Shown here piece by piece: positions 5,721 through 13,592 of a DNA stretch of 15,424 bases. The stretch is from NCBI GenBank assembly GCA_934654805.1, contig CAKUGW010000075.1, forward strand, positions 1 through 15,424. The letters are read 5' to 3'. The notes beneath the pieces were generated by a model. It saw only the letters and a program-made list of their open reading frames with translations, did not search any database and was not told the origin of the DNA. Positions within the stretch are counted from its first letter, which is position 1, and the number at the start of each line of letters is the position of its first letter. Made by a program: the position numbers and the translations under genes. Origin of the DNA: an uncultured Kiritimatiellota bacterium. GTDB taxonomy: Bacteria; Verrucomicrobiota; Kiritimatiellia; RFP12; UBA1067.

Positions 5721-6740
5721 TCACCTGAAAAAATTCTCCAGCAGCTCGTCCATCGGGCCGTCATACCACGCCTCGGCCCAGTGGTAGTAGCCCTGCTGGT
5801 CTCCGACGCCGTAGCCGATGTAGGTCTTCCCGTCGTAGTCGCACATCTCCACGTCCGCAAGGCTGCAAATGAAGGCCGTACCGACCTTCGCACGCCGCGC
5901 CGCATCCAGCGAATGGGCATGCGGCGAGATGCGGCGATCCTCCTCCGAACAGACCATGAACGGATTGTAGCGGCCGACTTCCCACGTGGCGAAATCGCGA
6001 GTCCGATAAAGGTAGGTGCAATAGCGCTGGCACGGCAGCGCCGTCACGAGCGACAGGTAGTACCAACCCTTCCGCCAGACGAGAAACGGTCCGCCGGCGT
6101 ACCAGTTCTTCGGGAATGCGCGGCTATCGTCCATGAACGTCCACGTCTGCAGATCTTTCGACGTCGCGAAGAACATCGTGAACGGCACACCCGCATGCTT
6201 CGGATGATTCGATTCGACGGCCATGACGTATCCTTCGGGCCCCTTCGTGAGCGAAGTGTTGAAGAAACGCCAGCCGGGGCGCGTCAGCAGCTCGCGGGAC
6301 GCCCAGTTGACGAGGTCGTCCGACTCGAAGAGCAGGATCGTCCCGCTGGTCTCGGCCTTGCCCTCGGCACGGCGTTCGATCCTCGTACCCGTCACGTACA
6401 CGCGCCCGCCCTCGATGTAAGCCGCCGTGTAGTAGCAGCCGGCCGCCAGCTTCGAGACGAGCCGTCCCGTCTCAGCCTCGCGAATCTCGCTGCAGATGCG
6501 CGGGTCGGAGAAGTCGAGCCCGCGCGTCGGGTCGGAAAGCTCCATCCGGTAGAGCTTTTCGCCGAAGACGAACGGCGACGCCTCGCCATTGGGCGAGACG
6601 GCCCCCAACTTCCGAAACGTCGGATAGCGTGACGTCATCTCGTCAGCCAACATCTTGACGGAAACCTCTCCGCCGCCGACCACTTCCGCAGAACAGTTTA
6701 GGGTCGCGGCCAAAGCCGCAATCGTCAGGCTCCTCATCAT
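5721..6740 (-). CDS. Exported beta-propeller glycosidase-like protein
   Basis: The 339-residue protein starts with a short signal peptide (MMRSLTIAALAATLNCSA). The rest looks like a five-bladed beta-propeller hydrolase of the GH43/GH32/GH130 type. Blade-like repeats of 'aromatic, Asp, Leu, x-x-Trp' recur (FESDDLVNWASRE, FATSKDLQTWTFM, YRTRDFATWEVG), with pairs such as SPFVFGEKLYRME and GPFLVWRKGWYYLS. The end (CDYDGKTYIGYGVGDQQGYYHWAEAWYDGPMDELLENFF) matches the closing blade of such enzymes. Catalytic acids cannot be assigned by eye, so substrate and family are open. The ATG at 6740 has a strong ribosome binding site (AAGGAGAGAGAAG); longer frame extensions lie inside the upstream GH2 gene. 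It is the last gene of the operon, 29 bases after the GH2 stop. Confidence 0.75.
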   Translation of the reverse strand: MMRSLTIAALAATLNCSAEVVGGGEVSVKMLADEMTSRYPTFRKLGAVSPNGEASPFVFGEKLYRMELSDPTRGLDFSDPRICSEIREAETGRLVSKLAAGCYYTAAYIEGGRVYVTGTRIERRAEGKAETSGTILLFESDDLVNWASRELLTRPGWRFFNTSLTKGPEGYVMAVESNHPKHAGVPFTMFFATSKDLQTWTFMDDSRAFPKNWYAGGPFLVWRKGWYYLSLVTALPCQRYCTYLYRTRDFATWEVGRYNPFMVCSEEDRRISPHAHSLDAARRAKVGTAFICSLADVEMCDYDGKTYIGYGVGDQQGYYHWAEAWYDGPMDELLENFFR

Positions 6741-6769
6741 CTTCTCTCTCCTTGTTTCCTTTGGGGTGT

Positions 6770-9475
6770 TTAGTTCTCGCTCGTGTGACTTCCTGAAGAA
6801 AGGATCTCGTCGCCAATCGCGCCGCGCAGAAGCGCGGCCGCCTCCGGCGTGTCGGACGTGACGTCCAGCCCAGCGATCAGGAAATGCCGCGCACCGTTCG
6901 GCAGCGTCCGCTGCGCGAGATAGAGGTAGCACGCCTCGCCGCCCTCGCCAACCATGACGAGATCCTTCTCGCCGAATCCGGCGACCGGCAGCTTCAGCCC
7001 CTGACGTCCGATGCGGAAGAAGAGCTCGTCGAAGAATCCTGTATGCGGCAGGTTCCTCAGCCACGCGCAGTCGCGAAGCGCGCCCCCCATCTGCTCGGTC
7101 ATGTACCACCAGCCGAGCGCGATGTTCCGTTCGGTCTCCTGGTTGGCGAGCGACACGACGCGCTTTCCCTCCGCCAGCGCCTGCCGCTCCTCTTCGCTGC
7201 CGTAGGCGCAGATGACGACGCCCTTCGCCTCGGCGGCACGGCGCACGGAGACGACCGAGTCCTGCGGGAAGAGCCAATAGTCCCAGCTGTTCGCCAGCCG
7301 AACCGACTCTCCCGCCGCCGTCGCGGTCAGCTCGACGGCGAGTTCGGCCTTGATCGCCTTTCCCAGTCGGGGAATGACGATGTCGGCGGCACCGATCTTC
7401 CGGGGGCCGCCGAGCGCCTGTCCGCCGACGTCAATCGTCCCGGACGCAAGGTCGCTGAGACGCCAGACAAGCTTCGCGTTGGCCAGAGGTGCCGCACCGA
7501 AGTCCACCAGAAGGAAGCGGGCCTTCAGCGTCTCGCCGCTCATCCGCACACGGTTCGTGACCATCGAATCGAGATGCGGCATCCAGAGCTTCGTCGAGCC
7601 GTGCCGAAAGGCTTCGGGGTCGTTCCCGTCCGCCAGCAGCAGGCAGCGCGGCGAATTGTAGACGGCGACGTCAGTCGTCTTCGCGCCGTTTCGCTTCTCG
7701 CCCCAGAACGGATCCCACAGGGCCTGGGCGACGAACGTTCCGCCCTGCGGCGAGCAGGCGTCCTGCAACGACCAGTAGGAATAGCCGGATGCGTTCGGGT
7801 CGCGCCGCGCAAGCTCAAACCCATACTTGAGGTAGATCTTCTGCAGGAGGTTCTGCCCGTCCTGAAGCCGATCGCCCCAGACGTGGTCAAGCCCGCTCTT
7901 CCGCAGAAAGGCAAGTCGATCCGCGCGCGTGACGGGCGGCGCCCAGACGCCCGTAAAGCCGTCCGCCAGGCGCGAGTCAAGCTTGACGGACGAGTTGATG
8001 TACTCATGGTAGACGTAGGGCCGACCCGGCGCCCACGCGCCCGGCGCCATGAAGAGCCACGGTGCCGTGGCGAAGTCGCTCGTCCCCGGCTCGTTGATCG
8101 GACGCTCGACCGCGATGCCGCAGTCCTGTCCGTTCACGAGCCGATCCGGGTCGCGCGCCTTGACCTCCTCATAGAGGCGCCGCGAGAAATAGCGGTTGAA
8201 GAAGCCCTCGTTGCCGAATGAGTAGACGGCGAAGGAGGGATAGCGTCGGTAATGGCGGTAGAGCGTCTCGGCGTCGGCGAGGGGATCGAACCGCTGACCG
8301 TCCGCGCTCCAGTCGCCGTAGTAGGGCAGTTCCGGCTGAACCATCAGGCCGGCCTCGTCGCACGCCTCGAAGAACTCCGGCATGTTGATCGTCGTGTGCG
8401 TGCGGACGAAGTTGAAGCCCGCCGCACGGATCTGCCGGGCCATCCGCAGGAAGTTCTCTCGATCCGCCGGATAGAAACCGTGGATCGGGTCGAGCGGATG
8501 CCAGCCCGCGCCACGGAAGAAGAACGGCTTGCCGTTCAGGAAGACGTCCTTGCCACGCACCTTCAGACGGCGCACGCCGAACCGCTCGAATCGCGTCTGC
8601 ACCGTCTCGCCGGATGCCGTCACGAGATCGACCCGCGCCGTGTAGAGGTTCGGGCATTCCGGAGACCAGGGCTCGACCCTCGGCGGAAGCTGCGTCACGA
8701 CGGCGTAGCCGTTCGTGTCGCCACCCAGCTCGACCTGAACCTCTCCGTTCCGCACCCAGGCGTCGTCAATCCAGCAGTCGAACGGCGTCGCCTCGAACGC
8801 GATGTCGCGCAGGATGCCCGTCCAGTGGTTCTTCGAGTTGGCGTTGCCGCGAAGAGACGGCGCGGCGTTGTTCACCTGCACGACGATCGTCTCGTCCCGT
8901 TCACCGGGGCGGACGAGATTGGTCACGTCATACTTGTGCGTGGCCGCCCCGTACCACTCGAAGGCGACTGGTTCGCCGTTGATCCAGAAATAGCCCTGCG
9001 AATTCGTCCAGCCCGTCTTGAGCCAGATGCGGCGCCCCTTCCAGCCCGCCGGCAGGCGCACCGTGCGCCGATACCACGCTTCGCCGAAATGGAAGCCGCG
9101 AATCTTGACGGGCGAGGCGTCCCATGTGCAAAACCATGTGCGCCCCTTCACCGATTCGGGATGCACGTCTTTCAGGGCGTCCTCCAGACAGCCGGGAACC
9201 TGCACGCGATGAACCGGGCGCACCGACCAGAAGCCGCCCATGCCGGTAAAGGCGCTGCCGCCGGCACGGGCCCGCTCGGGCGAGAGGTCGTTCTCGACAA
9301 GATCCCATGTGCCGCGCAAGGAAAGCGTCCACGGGTCGTTCAGGACAGCCGTCACAGAATTGACGACAGCCGGGTGCGCCCGGCGTCCGCCCCACATCTC
9401 AAGCGCCGTGAGATCGCGTGCGTTGACGAGCGAGGTTGCGGAAAGCAGGCAAACGGAGGTCAGAAGCGCAGTCAT
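6770..9475 (-). CDS. Exported glycoside hydrolase family 2 protein
   Basis: The 901-residue protein has a signal peptide (MTALLTSVCLLSATSLVNA) and the GH2 order of domains. A sugar-binding jelly roll comes first (about 45-230, with FGEAWYRRTVRLPAGWKGRRIWL-type sequence), then an immunoglobulin-like domain and a TIM barrel (about 300-560). The barrel carries RTHTTINMPEFFEACDEAGL, the acid/base Glu423 in YSFGNEGF and the likely nucleophile Glu491 in YHEYINS. A C-terminal region of over 300 residues (with NSWDYWLFPQ) is of the kind found in long PVC and Bacteroidetes GH2 enzymes. GH2 covers beta-galactosidases, glucuronidases and mannosidases; the substrate cannot be read here. I use the ATG at 9475, next to the signal peptide, not the TTG at 9514, which would overlap the preceding gene. 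A weak GAGAAAG precedes it. Confidence 0.88.
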   Translation of the reverse strand: MTALLTSVCLLSATSLVNARDLTALEMWGGRRAHPAVVNSVTAVLNDPWTLSLRGTWDLVENDLSPERARAGGSAFTGMGGFWSVRPVHRVQVPGCLEDALKDVHPESVKGRTWFCTWDASPVKIRGFHFGEAWYRRTVRLPAGWKGRRIWLKTGWTNSQGYFWINGEPVAFEWYGAATHKYDVTNLVRPGERDETIVVQVNNAAPSLRGNANSKNHWTGILRDIAFEATPFDCWIDDAWVRNGEVQVELGGDTNGYAVVTQLPPRVEPWSPECPNLYTARVDLVTASGETVQTRFERFGVRRLKVRGKDVFLNGKPFFFRGAGWHPLDPIHGFYPADRENFLRMARQIRAAGFNFVRTHTTINMPEFFEACDEAGLMVQPELPYYGDWSADGQRFDPLADAETLYRHYRRYPSFAVYSFGNEGFFNRYFSRRLYEEVKARDPDRLVNGQDCGIAVERPINEPGTSDFATAPWLFMAPGAWAPGRPYVYHEYINSSVKLDSRLADGFTGVWAPPVTRADRLAFLRKSGLDHVWGDRLQDGQNLLQKIYLKYGFELARRDPNASGYSYWSLQDACSPQGGTFVAQALWDPFWGEKRNGAKTTDVAVYNSPRCLLLADGNDPEAFRHGSTKLWMPHLDSMVTNRVRMSGETLKARFLLVDFGAAPLANAKLVWRLSDLASGTIDVGGQALGGPRKIGAADIVIPRLGKAIKAELAVELTATAAGESVRLANSWDYWLFPQDSVVSVRRAAEAKGVVICAYGSEEERQALAEGKRVVSLANQETERNIALGWWYMTEQMGGALRDCAWLRNLPHTGFFDELFFRIGRQGLKLPVAGFGEKDLVMVGEGGEACYLYLAQRTLPNGARHFLIAGLDVTSDTPEAAALLRGAIGDEILSSGSHTSEN

Positions 9476-9504
9476 GGTGATTCGGTCTTTCTCAATTTCG
9501 TTTG

Positions 9505-12126
9505 TCAGAAGCAAAGGGCTGGGAGTCGGCGCGCCGTCGCATCATCGCGCGTGACTGACGCGACGTCCCCGTCAATCAGCACGAGGCTGAGCGGCCCCGT
9601 GACGACGGCATGCTCCGTCGTGCGAACGCCCAGCGCCTGTCCCATCGAATCGCATGCCGTCGTCGCCACGGCGGTCTTCACGCGAATCGGCATCCGCTGC
9701 GTCGTCCAGACGGCGCTGCGCCCGCCCATGCGGAATATCCAGGCCGTGCAGTCCGACGTCAGCGGCTGGGACACCAGCCGCGCCGTGCCATCCGCGAAGA
9801 AGCTGCAGAGCGTCGCCAGCGCACGGTAGGCCGGCTTGATCGTCAGGTTGCGGCGCACGATGCCGAAGTTACTTTCGCGCTCCAGCACATTGAAGCCGTC
9901 GTCGATGAGGTCATAGCCGCAAATCGCCTTGGCAGTCCCGCTGCCCGCAGCTGTGAGGTAGGCCCGCGCATAGAAGCCGGCCTGCTCGCGTTCGGTTGTG
10001 GTCGCATGGCGATCCAGCCCAGTCGGCCAGCCAAATTCCGAGAGAACCGTCTTCACCCCGCGCGTCCGGTTCGTGACGGCTGCGAGATCCGCAAGGAACT
10101 TCTCCTCGACCGGTTCCCGCCGGTAAGGATGGACGGAGATCGTGTCGTACTTCATGCCGGCGGCAATGCACCTGTCCATGTACGCCGTGTCGACGCCTTC
10201 CGTGGAGACGGTCATCACCGTCGCCTCCGGGTCGGCGGCCTTGATCTCCTCGTAAGCCCGGTTGCAGAGGTAGACATACTGCTCGACCGTCCCCGACCAG
10301 AAGTGGTTGTTCGCCTCGTTCCAGATTTCCCAGTATTTGCAGCGGCCTTTCCATCGCCGCACGGCCAGGCCGATGACCTTCGCCCACTCATCCATGGCCT
10401 CTTCCGTATAGCCCCTGTAGCCCACAGGCCAATAGTGCGAACAGCACACGTAGCAGACGAGCCCGTTGCGTTCCGCGATGTCGAGCAGCCGGTCGTAGAA
10501 GGAGAAGTCATAGACGCCCTTTTCGACCGTCACCTGCGCGGGCTTGAGCTCCAGACGCTCCCACTTGAAGCCGGCCCGGCGCGCCAGCGCGGCGCGGATC
10601 TCCGCCTCGACCAGCGCCGCCGCGTTCGTCGGCGTCTCGTAGCCGGACGGATAGGCGTAGCGGTCTTCCGTGCGGTGGACATAGGCGCCGAACCCCCAGG
10701 GGAGATCCGTCCGCAGCGCGCGCGAGCCCGTGCCCTTCCACGGGCGCGTCCAGCTCGTCTCGGACGCCCGCGCACGTCCGTCACGCGTCGTCCGCCGACA
10801 CAGACGGCAGGTGTACTGGACGTAGCTGATGTCTTGTGCAACGGCTGGCAGCGGCACACGCACCGTCGCGACGGCGCCCGGCGCCGTCTCCGGGAAGGTC
10901 GCCTGCGCCACGCCCAGCTGCGTTCCGTTCCAGTCCCGCAGCGTCACTTCGACACCCGCATCCCGGCGCGTCACGCCGTCCAGGTTGAGGAATGAGACGG
11001 ACAGCTCCTGCGGCGGCGCCTCGCCGCGCGGAGGTTGCGCCAGAACCGGAGGCGTGTCGTGACCGGCGGCGACATCCGCCTCCAGACACAGGAGCCGCAC
11101 GTCCACGGGACGACCGGCGGCACACGCGCCCCGCGCGATGCGGACGCCGCACACGCGCACTTTTCCCGTTCCGATGGCATCCTTGTGGTCGCACCACGGC
11201 GCGTTCCAGCGGCGCTCGTCCGACAGGTCGGCCGTCACCGAAAAGGTCTGCCGAATGACGCCATTCGCATCCGGCGGCGCGTCCAGCGTGCCGAGGAAGC
11301 CTTGCAACGGCCGACGCGCAATCACCTCAAGCGACAGGCCGACGCCCGCCGCTTCGGCCGGGGCCTCGACGGCCAGCCGGTATTCGAGCGGCGTCCCCCA
11401 GACAGGAATCTCGGACGCGGCCACGACAATCGGTTCGCGCGCGAAGTCGCAGACGACACGACCGTCAGCCACGGGCCGCGAGCCGTCTCGGTAGTCGCCG
11501 TTCCGCTGGCTGAAGACGCGCGGCCCAGCCCCGAAGAGATGCGTGCGCGAGCGGAAGTCGGACAGGAGACACGTGACGCGGTTTGTCGTCGGCACGGGGT
11601 CTTCCGCCTCAACCCGCTCCGCAACCGGGATTTCCACGTAGGCCAGGTCGCGCACTTCGCACGTTCCCGACTCCCCCGGACAGCACTCGCCCTTCGCCTG
11701 TCGGTCGACGTTGACCGAGACCGCCTTCAGCGGCAGCTGTACACGGCCATCGCCACGACCGCCCCAGTGGGCAATCCAGTCGGAGAAGACGTCCGCCTCG
11801 TAGTCGGCCCATTCGCCCGGCGTCTCGCCGTCGGCATGCTTGTAGAAGCACTGTCCCGTGCTGTCGCGGACGACAAGCGCCAGATGCTGACGTGCGCCGA
11901 TTCGGGCGGTGAAGCGGATCTTCTCCGCCCAGATCGGCTCGCGCAGGTCGAAGTCGATGCCGACGCCATGCCCACCGCCGGAAAAGTCATACTGCATCAC
12001 GTAGGCACCGCCCGTCACGCAGAGCGAACCGACGGCGCCCGCGTGCTCGGCATGGGGATTGAACGACGCCGTCGCGATCGGCATCGCCGCAGACGCCACC
12101 AGGATGGAAATCGCAGAACCCAGCAT
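9505..12126 (-). CDS. Exported clan GH-A hydrolase, GH39-like
   Basis: The 873-residue protein has a signal peptide (MLGSAISILVASAAMPIATA) and a long beta-rich N-terminal region (about 22-465) that I do not recognise. A TIM barrel of clan GH-A follows (about 475-790). The acid/base is Glu604 in YWEIWNEAN, the nucleophile is probably Glu697 in TVLSEFGWPT, and HPY is at 666-668. The barrel motifs resemble GH39 (beta-xylosidase, iduronidase) most, but GH5-like or other GH-A families are possible. The end is a small beta domain. The ATG at 12126 is preceded by GAGGTG, which overlaps the stop of the phosphoesterase gene 8 bases away, so translation is probably coupled. It acts outside the cytoplasm with the GH2 and propeller proteins on the same glycan, by inference from the operon. 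Confidence 0.82.
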   Translation of the reverse strand: MLGSAISILVASAAMPIATASFNPHAEHAGAVGSLCVTGGAYVMQYDFSGGGHGVGIDFDLREPIWAEKIRFTARIGARQHLALVVRDSTGQCFYKHADGETPGEWADYEADVFSDWIAHWGGRGDGRVQLPLKAVSVNVDRQAKGECCPGESGTCEVRDLAYVEIPVAERVEAEDPVPTTNRVTCLLSDFRSRTHLFGAGPRVFSQRNGDYRDGSRPVADGRVVCDFAREPIVVAASEIPVWGTPLEYRLAVEAPAEAAGVGLSLEVIARRPLQGFLGTLDAPPDANGVIRQTFSVTADLSDERRWNAPWCDHKDAIGTGKVRVCGVRIARGACAAGRPVDVRLLCLEADVAAGHDTPPVLAQPPRGEAPPQELSVSFLNLDGVTRRDAGVEVTLRDWNGTQLGVAQATFPETAPGAVATVRVPLPAVAQDISYVQYTCRLCRRTTRDGRARASETSWTRPWKGTGSRALRTDLPWGFGAYVHRTEDRYAYPSGYETPTNAAALVEAEIRAALARRAGFKWERLELKPAQVTVEKGVYDFSFYDRLLDIAERNGLVCYVCCSHYWPVGYRGYTEEAMDEWAKVIGLAVRRWKGRCKYWEIWNEANNHFWSGTVEQYVYLCNRAYEEIKAADPEATVMTVSTEGVDTAYMDRCIAAGMKYDTISVHPYRREPVEEKFLADLAAVTNRTRGVKTVLSEFGWPTGLDRHATTTEREQAGFYARAYLTAAGSGTAKAICGYDLIDDGFNVLERESNFGIVRRNLTIKPAYRALATLCSFFADGTARLVSQPLTSDCTAWIFRMGGRSAVWTTQRMPIRVKTAVATTACDSMGQALGVRTTEHAVVTGPLSLVLIDGDVASVTRDDATARRLPALCF

Positions 12127-12134
12127 CCGTCACC

Positions 12135-13562
12135 TCATTTCGTCACTTGTTCGGCTTTCGCGAGCGGTACCCAGTCACTGAAAATCTCGCCATAGGCGAT
12201 GCCATAGCAGTTCCGCGCGTAAACGTGTATCCGAACGGCTTCGGCGTCCGCCGGAATGCCGGACAGGTCGATGCGTCCCCGCACATCCCCCGCCGCCTGT
12301 GCGCGCCGTCGCGACAGGGCCGCCTCGGGCTGCATCCACTGCTCCGACTTCGACCAACACGACCAAGGCTCCTTGCCCGCAACGCGTGACTCGATCTTGA
12401 CGGTGTAGTCAAACGGACGCGCCGTCGGATTGGCAAACGCCCCGGAGAAGCGGAAGTCCAGCGCCGCACGCCCTTCGGCCACCGCCGTCACACGGGCCTC
12501 GCGACCGAACATCGGGCGTGCCTCCTTGCGAACCGACCGCACCGAGAACGAACTCGTCCGAACGGGCATCTCCAAAACGACCGCCGCATCCAAATCCTCG
12601 TCGTTGAAGAAGTCGCGGCGCTCAACGACCAGACGGTCGCCAAAGACGCGCACGAGCTGCCCGCAGCGGCCGTCCAGCCTGTCGCGGTAGTTCTTGCCGC
12701 CTTTGCGTCCGCTGGGCAAGCTGACATAGCTCAGCGACCCCGTGCCAATCGACGTGAACTCCTCGCGCCAGAAGTTTCGGTCATCCGTGATTGGACGGTG
12801 CGAATGCCCCGAAAACACCGTCGCGAAGGGATAGGCGGCAAATGCGCGTGTCGTCGCGCCGAAGTCCTCGCCCCAGCTGTCGCCGGCGAACACCGTGCCG
12901 CGCGGATGCGGATGCTGAAAGTAGAAGAATGGCTTCGACGTGTCGAGCCGCGCGGCATGCGTCTGCAGCCACTCGTCGATCGCCGGGCCTGTTCCCCAGC
13001 CGCTGCCGTTCGCCCTGTCCCAGTGCGCACCGATGAAGTCGTATCCCTTCACGTTCTTCACGTAGATTGGCGCATACGGCTCGTGAAAGCACCGCTCCCA
13101 GGCCTTGTCCAGGCCGACGTTCCGCAGCGCGAGCTTCTCCGCCTCCGCATACGTCAGGTGCATGGCCTTGAATGCCTTGTCCATGGGCCCGTCACGGTAG
13201 AGAAGGCCGTCCGGGTCATGGTTTCCGTAGATGAACAGGCGCTCCACCTTCTGTCCGTGACGCCCCCGGTCGTCCGGGAACACCGAGAACCACGCCTTCG
13301 CGACGTTCTCCAGCTGGGGCAGGAGGCCGTGGTCTGCCAGGTCGCCGGCAATCAGCACGGCGTCCACGTCCGCCTCGCGGAAGTAGCGGAACGCCTTGCG
13401 CAGGATCTCCGTGGAGGCCCAGTCGGTGATGTGGATGTCGCTCAGCACACCGAACGCGAGCTTCGACCGTGGCGTCAGGCCCGACAGGGGCTCTGCGAAC
13501 GCCTGCACGGCGAACGCCGAGCTGCCGACGAGGAAATGGCGGCGGGAGGTGAGGATGTTCAC
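12135..13562 (-). CDS. Tat-exported calcineurin-type metallophosphoesterase
   Basis: The 475-residue protein begins with a twin-arginine signal (TSRRHFLVGSSAFAVQAFA). All metal ligands of the calcineurin-like fold are visible in order: Asp42 and His44 in SDIHITD, Asp74 in AGDLADHG, Asn114 and His115 in GNHD, His217 in FQHPHP, and His253 and His255 in SGHSHRP. About 180 C-terminal residues look like a beta-sandwich and are not recognised. Such enzymes cleave phosphomonoesters or diesters with two metal ions. Tat export suggests folding, and perhaps metal loading, before transport. The start is a GTG at 13562 with AAAGGAAG eight bases before it; the nearby ATG at 13570 meets a stop after three codons. 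Its place between the LamG and hydrolase genes suggests a glycan or glycolipid phosphate as substrate, which is inference. Confidence 0.87.
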   Translation of the reverse strand: MNILTSRRHFLVGSSAFAVQAFAEPLSGLTPRSKLAFGVLSDIHITDWASTEILRKAFRYFREADVDAVLIAGDLADHGLLPQLENVAKAWFSVFPDDRGRHGQKVERLFIYGNHDPDGLLYRDGPMDKAFKAMHLTYAEAEKLALRNVGLDKAWERCFHEPYAPIYVKNVKGYDFIGAHWDRANGSGWGTGPAIDEWLQTHAARLDTSKPFFYFQHPHPRGTVFAGDSWGEDFGATTRAFAAYPFATVFSGHSHRPITDDRNFWREEFTSIGTGSLSYVSLPSGRKGGKNYRDRLDGRCGQLVRVFGDRLVVERRDFFNDEDLDAAVVLEMPVRTSSFSVRSVRKEARPMFGREARVTAVAEGRAALDFRFSGAFANPTARPFDYTVKIESRVAGKEPWSCWSKSEQWMQPEAALSRRRAQAAGDVRGRIDLSGIPADAEAVRIHVYARNCYGIAYGEIFSDWVPLAKAEQVTK

Positions 13563-13592
13563 GTCTGCATCTTCCTTTCGAGAGGCTTCCGG

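Noticed and set aside
6741..7277. Longer start for the propeller protein
   Set aside because: It would overlap the GH2 coding region. The ATG at 6740 has a strong ribosome binding site and opens a signal peptide.
9476..9514. TTG start 13 codons upstream for the GH2 gene
   Set aside because: It would overlap the preceding stop and place a charged segment before the signal peptide; the ATG at 9475 fits better.
8252..9829. Plus-strand frames opposite the hydrolase genes (also 6884-8221, 9610-10995, 11035-12195 and 12798-13940)
   Set aside because: All are antisense to genes with intact catalytic motifs and have shadow-like composition.
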